A stretch of DNA of 5,995 nucleotides from an uncultured bacterium (lineage in GTDB: Bacteria > Cyanobacteriota > Vampirovibrionia > Gastranaerophilales > Gastranaerophilaceae), in assembly GCA_902765655.1 (NCBI GenBank), contig CACXAK010000075.1, positions 1 to 5,995 on the forward strand, written 5' to 3'. Of this stretch, positions 1 through 4,800 are shown one piece after another (position 1 is the stretch's first letter; each line of letters starts with the position of its first letter). The notes under the pieces were generated by a model, which was not told the DNA's origin, ran no database searches, and saw only the letters and a program-made list of their open reading frames with translations. Made by a program: the position numbers and the translations under genes.

Positions 1-501
1 GAAAATGAGCTAGTAAGAATATTTTCCGAATACGGGGAAGAACATTTTTCAAAACGAATAGCAAAAGAAATTGTAAACAAACGTAAAGCATCCCCTATAA
101 AAACTACGACAGAATTATCCAATCTCATAATAAGCTGCACCCCGCATGTAAAGAGCAAAGTACATCCTGCAACCCGTGTTTTTCAAGCTATCAGAATAGA
201 AGTTAATCATGAGTTACAAAATGTTAAAAACACTCTTAATGATTTGTTGGACTTATTAGGGTTTGGTGCTATAATCAGTGTAATAAGTTTTCATTCTCTT
301 GAAGACAGGATTGTAAAACAGCTGTTCAAATACCACTCAACCCGTTGTCACTGTGACAAAACTCAACCAATATGCAATTGTCCTCCCCCGGTGTTAGAGT
401 TAGTGAACAAAAAACCTATAATTGCATCCGAAAAAGAAATAAAAGAAAATCCACCTTCAAGAAGTGCAAAACTAAGAGTAGCAAGGTATATCGGGAAATA
501 A
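1..501 (+). CDS. rsmH: RsmH (MraW), 16S rRNA m4C1402 methyltransferase, C-terminal part
   Basis: The open frame enters at base 1 and ends with TAA at 499-501. It gives 166 residues of a protein usually about 300 long, so the N-terminal SAM-binding part is outside the window. The family is clear from HPATR (163-177) followed by VFQAIRIEVN, from SFHSLEDRIVK beginning at 286, and from the C-terminal pattern EIKENPPSRSAKLRVA. RsmH N4-methylates C1402 of 16S rRNA in the ribosomal decoding centre, using S-adenosylmethionine, and is normally an early gene of the dcw cluster. A four-cysteine cluster, CHC then CNC (346-381), sits in the loop after the SFHSLED motif. Similar cysteine-bearing loops occur in many RsmH proteins and may bind metal, which is inference. 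The only internal start that would give a short ORF is a TTG at 244, which lies inside the conserved domain and is not a real start. An FtsL-like gene follows after 7 bases, as in many dcw clusters. Confidence 0.96.
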   Translation, partial: ENELVRIFSEYGEEHFSKRIAKEIVNKRKASPIKTTTELSNLIISCTPHVKSKVHPATRVFQAIRIEVNHELQNVKNTLNDLLDLLGFGAIISVISFHSLEDRIVKQLFKYHSTRCHCDKTQPICNCPPPVLELVNKKPIIASEKEIKENPPSRSAKLRVARYIGK

Positions 502-508
502 ACTCTGT

Positions 509-985
509 ATGAGTACGAATATCAGAATTTCAAATAAGAATAATGTTTTTAATCCTGTCGGACAAGTTATTGTAAAGCCCGTATCTAATCCAATTGCCAA
601 TACAGTTGTAACAGGTTCTTTTTATCAGCAAAAACCGGTTACAGTCAGGGAAATGATTACCCGACGCATAAATAAAACACTGTGCATTTTTCTGTTTATA
701 TCTATCGGAATTACTTTTGTAAGTTATTATATTGCAATGAATTTTGAAGCAAAATTAAACGCACTGGATAGAGAAATTGTCAGATTAAATACAGAAAACC
801 AGGATTTACAGGCAGATTTGGATCGCTATAAATCTTTCAATAATGTCGACAGTAAGATCGGTGAATTTAAACTTTTACAAAAAGCTGACAAGGTTCTTGA
901 GGTTACGGCAGAAAGTTCTCCTCTGATTATTCCTCAATCTAAAAAAACTAATTCAGCAAAATTCAGCTGGGCAATCGGTTATTAA
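509..985 (+). CDS. ftsL: FtsL-like cell division protein, single-pass with coiled coil
   Basis: This 158-residue bitopic membrane protein has the FtsL layout. There is a cytoplasmic N-terminal tail of about 55 residues ending in a basic stretch (TRRINK, 51-56). One membrane helix spans about 57-77, and a periplasmic heptad-type coiled coil about 78-108 (L83, L86, I90, L93, L100, L104). After that comes a short segment resembling the conserved FtsL end (FKLLQKADKVLEV, 120-132). FtsL partners FtsB and FtsQ at the septum and helps activate the FtsW/FtsI peptidoglycan synthase. FtsL sequences diverge strongly, so the call rests on topology and on lying 7 bases after rsmH. The ATG at 509 is preceded by GGGAA at 493-497, with a rather long 11-base spacer, and coupling to rsmH is plausible. 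The N-terminal tail is longer than in E. coli FtsL. Another short septal coiled-coil protein of the FtsB/DivIC type is the main alternative. Confidence 0.72.
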   Translation: MSTNIRISNKNNVFNPVGQVIVKPVSNPIANTVVTGSFYQQKPVTVREMITRRINKTLCIFLFISIGITFVSYYIAMNFEAKLNALDREIVRLNTENQDLQADLDRYKSFNNVDSKIGEFKLLQKADKVLEVTAESSPLIIPQSKKTNSAKFSWAIGY

Positions 986-994
986 TTCTTTTAC

Positions 995-1011
995 GGGGAA
1001 CTTAAAAATTG
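995..1011 (+). promoter_or_regulatory. Ribosome binding site that decides a TTG start
   Basis: GGGGAA at 995-1000 precedes TTG (1009-1011) by 8 bases. This is the only good Shine-Dalgarno match near the N-terminus of the TPR-glycosyltransferase. It supports initiation at TTG rather than at a downstream codon. Confidence 0.6.
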
Positions 1012-2256
1012 CAAAATAAATTGTTAGAATACCTTGAACTTGCAGATTATCATAAAAACAATAAAGATTATAAATCTGCAATTGAGTACTATGAGAAGTT
1101 TTTGGATATAGACAGCTCCAGAGTTTCCGTACTTACAATTACTGCGGACTTATACTCAAAATATAACGGGAGTGAATCTTTAAACAGACAAATTGAGCTT
1201 TATGAACAGGCATATTCAATACAGCCGCAAAACAGATTAGTATTGCACGGACTGGCTTTCGGATATGAGAAATTGGGACTCAAAGATAAGGCAAAAAAAT
1301 ATTATGAAGAATTACTCGCAAATAATCCCACCGATAATGATTATTATAACTACGGAGGATTTTTAATCAGCTGCGGAGATTTTGAAAACGGGCACAAATA
1401 TTTTAAACGCAGATTTAATATTGAAGACATAAATCTAAAATATCCTGCAGATAAAACAAAAAAATGGGATTTGGAATCAGATATATCCGATAAAATACTT
1501 TTAGTGCACTATGAACAGGGCTTTGGGGATACAATAATGTATTCAAGATTTGTCCCTGAACTTACAAAATACGCAAAAAAAGTCATTTTTAAAATACAAA
1601 ATGAATTATTTGATTTAGTTTCACATTCCGAGATTTTTAGAAACATTGAAGTAATAAACTGCGAAAACGAACCGGTTTATGATGTAAATATTGCTCTGAT
1701 TGATACGCCTTATGTAACAAAAACAAAATCTTCAAATATTCCTTATACAAGTAAATATTTAGAAATTAATCCTGAAATAATAACCGATTACAAAAATAAA
1801 TTTTTGAATAACCGCAAAGAATTTAAAATCGGTTTATCTTTAAGCGGGAGTAAAAATGCCAATTATTCCGGCAGAGATATTGCCCCTGTAAAGGTTTATG
1901 ACTTACTAAAAGACATTCCAAATATAAAACTTTATGACCTGCAAAAAGAAAACATCAGCAATGATATTACGCCTTTGGGACAGACATTTATGAATTTTAC
2001 AGATAGTGCCTGCGCTGTTTGCAATATGGATTTGATTGTAACAACAGACAATGTAATATTAAATCTTGCAGGGGCTTTAGGGAAAGATACAATAGCCCTG
2101 TTTAATAAAGAAACAAATTATCGCTGGTTTAAAACACAGGGAAATAATGTCGGATGGTATGAAAAAGTGACACCACTGCAAAATTCAAAGCAAAATGACT
2201 GGGATTTAGTATTAAATACGCTAAAGAATACGGTTATAAATAAATTGCAATCTTAA
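1009..2256 (+). CDS. TPR-repeat protein with GT9-like glycosyltransferase domain
   Basis: The protein has 415 residues, no signal peptide and no membrane helix. Residues about 5-135 are helical TPR repeats: YKSAIEYYEKFLDID (21-35), an ELYEQAYSIQPQN unit (63-75), and a repeat with KAKKYYEELLANNPTD (94-109). From about 160 on it resembles the TPR-linked glycosyltransferases of the GT9/heptosyltransferase superfamily. Evidence is the HYEQGFGDTIMYSRF segment (167-181), RDIAP (289-293), and a nucleotide-sugar-binding-like stretch (DSACAVCNMDLIV, 332-344) leading into LAGALGK (353-359). Such proteins are expected to move a sugar from a nucleotide donor to a glycan or protein in the cytoplasm. Donor and acceptor cannot be read from the sequence. 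The usual Asp-Thr...His of the last motif is altered here to TDNVILN (346-352), so activity is uncertain. The TTG start at 1009 is chosen because GGGGAA (995-1000) lies 8 bases upstream, while the next TTG (1021) is too far away and no in-frame ATG occurs near the N-terminus. It is probably co-transcribed with the ftsL-like gene 23 bases upstream. Confidence 0.82.
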   Translation: MQNKLLEYLELADYHKNNKDYKSAIEYYEKFLDIDSSRVSVLTITADLYSKYNGSESLNRQIELYEQAYSIQPQNRLVLHGLAFGYEKLGLKDKAKKYYEELLANNPTDNDYYNYGGFLISCGDFENGHKYFKRRFNIEDINLKYPADKTKKWDLESDISDKILLVHYEQGFGDTIMYSRFVPELTKYAKKVIFKIQNELFDLVSHSEIFRNIEVINCENEPVYDVNIALIDTPYVTKTKSSNIPYTSKYLEINPEIITDYKNKFLNNRKEFKIGLSLSGSKNANYSGRDIAPVKVYDLLKDIPNIKLYDLQKENISNDITPLGQTFMNFTDSACAVCNMDLIVTTDNVILNLAGALGKDTIALFNKETNYRWFKTQGNNVGWYEKVTPLQNSKQNDWDLVLNTLKNTVINKLQS

Positions 2257-2257
2257 C

Positions 2258-2277
2258 TATTCTTTACAAAAAGAATA
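2258..2277 (+). repeat. Perfect AT-rich inverted repeat just after the glycosyltransferase stop
   Basis: TATTCTTT (2258-2265) and AAAGAATA (2270-2277) form a perfect 8-base-pair stem with a four-base loop ACAA, starting 2 bases after the stop codon. The stem has only one G-C pair and is followed by A-rich rather than T-rich sequence. It is therefore not a convincing intrinsic terminator on either strand. It may be a weak 3' end structure or chance in AT-rich DNA. Confidence 0.35.
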
Positions 2278-2293
2278 AAAAATAGCAAAAATT

Positions 2294-2329
2294 ATTTTTA
2301 TGAGTTTAATATAAAAAAGTCATAAAAAT
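2294..2329 (+). repeat. 10-bp inverted repeat next to the ribosome binding site of the 2342 gene
   Basis: ATTTTTATGA (2294-2303) is exactly complementary to TCATAAAAAT (2320-2329), with 16 bases between the arms. The right arm ends one base before the AGGAG ribosome site (2331-2335). It could be an operator or an RNA stem affecting translation initiation. It is also AT-rich enough to be chance. No good -35/-10 pair is visible in this gap. Confidence 0.35.
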
Positions 2330-2341
2330 TAGGAGTAAATT

Positions 2342-3001
2342 ATGCTTAGTGAGTTAAATATAATAAAACCATTAAACTCAAGTATGTATTCAATAGCAAA
2401 AAAATGCGGCTGGAAAAATATAGAATCAATTCCCGTAAGAAAGAATATATTGCCTGATGGCTTTGTAGGAACCGCTAAACTAGAACCATACGTCCCGACA
2501 ATAGGAGCAAAGTTAAACAAAAATAATGCACCTGTTATGGAAATCATCTTAGGGGACGATAAAATCTCAAAAAGTCCTTTTGTCCGCTATAATATGACAG
2601 AGATATTGATGGGCTCGAATACAAAAAGAGATTCTCAAACTATGTTAAAATTGCTGACTCCCGAAACAATAGATAAATTAGACAGCATAAGAACAATGAT
2701 AAAAAGCCATCCAAATGACTACATCAAAGATAAATCCGTAGTTAAATACATTGCAACTCCTGCAGGATTAAGTTCGTTATTTAAAGATATATCATTGTTA
2801 AAAGCTGCATATGTTTTCGACAAAGATGCACTAAATATGCTCTTTAAAATGGATATTACTCAAGGAACAGGTTTAAAAGTACTTGAATCAATCGGGAAGA
2901 AAGATCTTTCTGAGCTGGATATGGTTAGAAGATTAGTAGCAAACCCAAATCATGTATTCCCTGCTAAACACCAACTTTTATACTTTACAAAAAATATATA
3001 A
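2342..3001 (+). CDS. Uncharacterised protein, 219 residues
   Basis: I do not recognise this protein. The ATG at 2342 has a strong Shine-Dalgarno AGGAG (2331-2335) with a 6-base spacer. The frame ends in tandem stops TAA TAA (2999-3004), and a strong terminator follows 25 bases later, so it is a real expressed gene. It has no signal peptide and no membrane helix, so a cytosolic location is likely. The N-terminal 70 residues are Pro/Gly/Asn-containing and probably strand-rich (VPTIGAKLNKNNAPVMEIIL, 51-70). The rest looks helical, with evenly spaced leucine-rich helices (LLTPETIDKLDSIRTMIKS, 104-122; ISLLKAAYVFDKDALNML, 150-167; and a last helix near 186-200). Its 85-base upstream gap contains inverted repeats, and it need not belong to the operon before it. 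Base composition matches the neighbours, so there is no sign of recent transfer. It could be a lineage-restricted gene. Confidence 0.8.
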   Translation: MLSELNIIKPLNSSMYSIAKKCGWKNIESIPVRKNILPDGFVGTAKLEPYVPTIGAKLNKNNAPVMEIILGDDKISKSPFVRYNMTEILMGSNTKRDSQTMLKLLTPETIDKLDSIRTMIKSHPNDYIKDKSVVKYIATPAGLSSLFKDISLLKAAYVFDKDALNMLFKMDITQGTGLKVLESIGKKDLSELDMVRRLVANPNHVFPAKHQLLYFTKNI

Positions 3002-3017
3002 TAAATTAGTAAATAAA

Positions 3018-3052
3018 TTTAAATAAAAAAAAATTCTGCTATAATAAACATA
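3018..3052 (+). promoter_or_regulatory. Extended -10 promoter embedded in the terminator hairpin
   Basis: TGCTATAAT (3037-3045) is an exact extended -10 element (TGn plus consensus TATAAT). A weak -35 candidate TTTAAA (3018-3023) lies 16 bases upstream of the hexamer. Initiation would fall near 3052-3053, giving an untranslated leader of about 28 bases that contains the GAGG ribosome site (3067-3070). The -10 covers the end of the left arm and part of the loop of the terminator at 3026-3066. A transcript begun here carries only the right arm and cannot form the hairpin. This is the likely promoter for the 3080 and 4123 genes. Confidence 0.6.
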
Positions 3053-3066
3053 GCAGAATTTTTTTT
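3026..3066 (+). terminator. Strong symmetric Rho-independent terminator
   Basis: A perfect 17-base-pair stem (3026-3042 with 3050-3066) encloses a 7-base loop (3043-3049). The core TTCTGCTAT / ATAGCAGAA holds the three G-C pairs. The left arm begins with an A-run and the right arm ends in eight T, so the element should work in both directions. It lies 25 bases after the stop of the 2342 gene and ends directly before the GAGG ribosome site of the next gene. Confidence 0.88.
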
Positions 3067-3079
3067 GAGGATTTTTATT

Positions 3080-4123
3080 ATGAAAAAGATATTAGCAATT
3101 TTACTTATTTTATGTTGTTCGCTGCCCGCAATTGCAAAAAAACGACAAAATGAAGAAATTATAACTCCACTGACTCAGCTTGAAAAAAGACAATTTCAAA
3201 CAAGAACTTATTCGGCTCAGGATAATGTTATTGCAATGAAGGCAATATTGAATGTACTGCAGGATGAAGGATATATTGTTTATAACGTAAACTCTTTGCT
3301 GGGTTATATTTATGGGATAAAAGATTTTGACCTGTCTGATCCAAATATAGATATATCAAAAGAATTTAGCATGACAAAATCAAGACTAAATTATAACGGG
3401 GTAAAAGTTGCAACACTTGAAGCCAGCGTCAATATTACTCAATACGGAGATAAATCAAGGATTAGAGTTAATTTTAAGCGTAAATTATTAAATCAATACG
3501 GTAATGCACAAATGATAGATGACGTTTCAGAAGTCGAATTCTACGACGATTTCTATACAAAAGTGGATTCCGCAATTAATTTACAAAAAGAAATTGCACA
3601 GAAAATTAGCAAACCTACACCACCTGACGTACGGACAAATCGAACAAAAAATACTAGTATTCAAAAAAATAATAAACCTGTAATTGCCCCTGCTACTCAG
3701 CCGGAGAATACAGAAGAAGAAAAAAATGAAGAAAATATAAATAATAATGAAAAAATAAATTCCGAAACTAACACTGAAAATACAAATAACGTAATCGAGG
3801 GGGAAGATGCAATAATCGTACCTGAAGCAACAGAAATCAAAGAAGAAAAGCAGGAAACGAAAAAGAATACAAAGAAAAAAGAAAATATTTCTGATGAACA
3901 AAATTCGCCTCAAAGCACTATTAGAGATGAAAATAACACAACTTCAGACAACAGAAATGCTGAAGTTGAAACCACACAAGATATAAAAGAATTAATTAAG
4001 CAGGCAAAAAAAGAAGCAAAACAGGCAGAAAAGGAAGCAAAACAAGCTGCAAAAGAAGCCCGTAAAGCCGAGAAAGAAGCGGCAAAAGAAGCAAAAAGAC
4101 AAGCGAAAGAAACCAAAGAATAA
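3080..4123 (+). CDS. Exported envelope protein with paralogue domain and TolA-like Lys/Glu/Ala tail
   Basis: The start is ATG at 3080, with GAGG (3067-3070) 9 bases upstream. An in-frame TTG at 3065 lies in the terminator and would only add five residues before the signal peptide. The product has 347 residues. Residues 1-19 are a signal peptide (MKK, hydrophobic core, probable cleavage after AIA). The cysteines at 12-13 follow Leu and do not make a lipobox. Residues about 38-171 form a compact alpha/beta-like domain with the pattern QTRTY...MKAILNVLQDEGY...LLGYI and then VATLEASVNI and YDDFYTKVDSAI. Residues about 176-300 are Asn/Glu/Thr/Lys-rich and probably disordered. Residues 307-347 are an alanine-lysine-glutamate helix in 7-residue repeats, like the helical domain II of TolA. 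It probably acts in the periplasm or at the outer membrane, and no enzyme motif is visible. The next gene encodes a second copy of the folded domain. The Q-T...VL-D-GY...LGYI layout resembles small envelope lipoproteins of Gram-negative bacteria, which is a recollection and not a search result. Confidence 0.82.
   Translation: MKKILAILLILCCSLPAIAKKRQNEEIITPLTQLEKRQFQTRTYSAQDNVIAMKAILNVLQDEGYIVYNVNSLLGYIYGIKDFDLSDPNIDISKEFSMTKSRLNYNGVKVATLEASVNITQYGDKSRIRVNFKRKLLNQYGNAQMIDDVSEVEFYDDFYTKVDSAINLQKEIAQKISKPTPPDVRTNRTKNTSIQKNNKPVIAPATQPENTEEEKNEENINNNEKINSETNTENTNNVIEGEDAIIVPEATEIKEEKQETKKNTKKKENISDEQNSPQSTIRDENNTTSDNRNAEVETTQDIKELIKQAKKEAKQAEKEAKQAAKEARKAEKEAAKEAKRQAKETKE
3998..4081 (+). repeat. 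Four 21-bp tandem repeats encoding KQAxKEA heptads
   Basis: Four in-frame units of 21 bases encode KQAKKEA, KQAEKEA, KQAAKEA and RKAEKEA (residues 307-334). Degenerate continuation follows to the stop. The units differ in their codons, so the repeat is conserved more as protein than as DNA. The pattern predicts a long highly charged alpha helix. Confidence 0.8.
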
Positions 4124-4707
4124 TGAAAAAATTTTTGTATATAATAGCTGCAATAATAATATTTACCAACGCTTCGTATGGCAAAACAATGCCAAAAGTT
4201 GATGCGGACAAGCTATACAATATGCAAACAGCATATTTTGATACAGCGGATAAAAAATCCGTTATGCAATCTGCCATATCTGTACTTTATAACAGCGATT
4301 ATTCAATTGAGGATTATAATGAAGATTTAGGATTAATAAGGGCGCAAAAAGTATTCAAAGCCGCATACACAAGTAAAAAAAGAGTTGCCGGGTGGTCTGT
4401 TGTATTAGCTGCCGCTACTGCATATACAGTTTTTTCATACGGTTCAACAGCTGCAATGATGTATAGTCCGACACGGCGAATTGCAACAGAACTAAAAGAT
4501 AAAACAGTTATCATTGATGCAAATGTTTTTGTTGAACAGATAGATGAAAATCGTGTAAAAGTTAAATTTATTCCGATTGAAAAAGTATTGCAAAATGCAG
4601 ACGGATTTGCGTTTAATCAAATGGCTCCGATGAAAGTTATACGCATATATAAACCGCAACCATATAAAGAATTTTTTGCACAAGTTGAAGCAAATTTAGA
4701 ACGCTGA
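4123..4707 (+). CDS. Exported small protein, paralogue of the upstream gene product
   Basis: The ATG (4123-4125) overlaps the previous stop by one base (TAATG). Its own ribosome site is poor, so translational coupling is likely. The product has 194 residues. It has a signal peptide (about 1-20, cleavage probably after ASYG), then the same domain as its neighbour: QTAYFDTADKKSVM (35-48), YNEDLGLI (65-72), DANVFVEQIDENRVKVKF (132-149) and YKEFFAQVEANL (181-192). Residues 34-78 align without gaps to residues 39-83 of the 3080 product, with 13 of 45 identical by my count. A hydrophobic stretch at about 88-114 (VAGWSVVLAAATAY and onward) has no counterpart there. It could be a membrane hairpin or a second membrane anchor. 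The disordered linker and charged tail are absent. It may form a complex with its neighbour in the envelope, which is inference. No enzyme motif is seen. Confidence 0.82.
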   Translation: MKKFLYIIAAIIIFTNASYGKTMPKVDADKLYNMQTAYFDTADKKSVMQSAISVLYNSDYSIEDYNEDLGLIRAQKVFKAAYTSKKRVAGWSVVLAAATAYTVFSYGSTAAMMYSPTRRIATELKDKTVIIDANVFVEQIDENRVKVKFIPIEKVLQNADGFAFNQMAPMKVIRIYKPQPYKEFFAQVEANLER

Positions 4708-4800
4708 TTTTACAGTTTTGTAAATATCCGCTTTTTATTGTATATGTTTTTAATTTCTTTATTGTAAAATAATTCATAGGTATACAAAGAGAATTGAAAA
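4708..4800 (+). other. Gap upstream of the LCP gene, without a clear terminator
   Basis: These 93 bases are very AT-rich. No stable hairpin with a T-run is visible; the best stem (TTTAC / GTAAA just after the stop) is only five base pairs. A weak promoter candidate is TTTATT (4758-4763) with TATACA (4781-4786) at 17-base spacing. The ribosome site AGAGAA (4788-4793) serves the gene at 4801. The LCP gene may therefore be read partly through from the upstream pair. Confidence 0.35.

Noticed and set aside
2329..2547. Minus-strand frame opposite the start of the 2342 gene
   Set aside because: The plus-strand gene has a good ribosome site and a following terminator. The antisense frame has no independent support.
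3065..3079. TTG start giving a five-residue extension of the 3080 protein
   Set aside because: It lies in the terminator T-run and overlaps the GAGG ribosome site. The ATG at 3080 begins a normal signal peptide with proper spacing.
3080..3145. Possible lipoprotein signal at the two cysteines (residues 12-13)
   Set aside because: The residue before the first cysteine is Leu, not Gly/Ala/Ser, and an AIA signal peptidase I site follows.
3581..3913. Minus-strand open frame rich in Phe, Ile and Cys
   Set aside because: It is the complement of the Asn/Glu/Lys-rich disordered linker of the 3080 gene. Its composition is a by-product of A-rich codons, and it has no ribosome site or family signal.
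3910..4277. Minus-strand frames opposite the KEA repeats (Ala/Ser/Phe-rich or Leu-rich)
   Set aside because: Repetitive complements of the charged helix region, running across two well-supported plus-strand genes.
4738..4787. TTGTATA / TATACAA inverted repeat before the LCP gene
   Set aside because: Only seven AT-rich pairs with a 36-base loop, expected by chance in such sequence. Not called as a terminator or operator.
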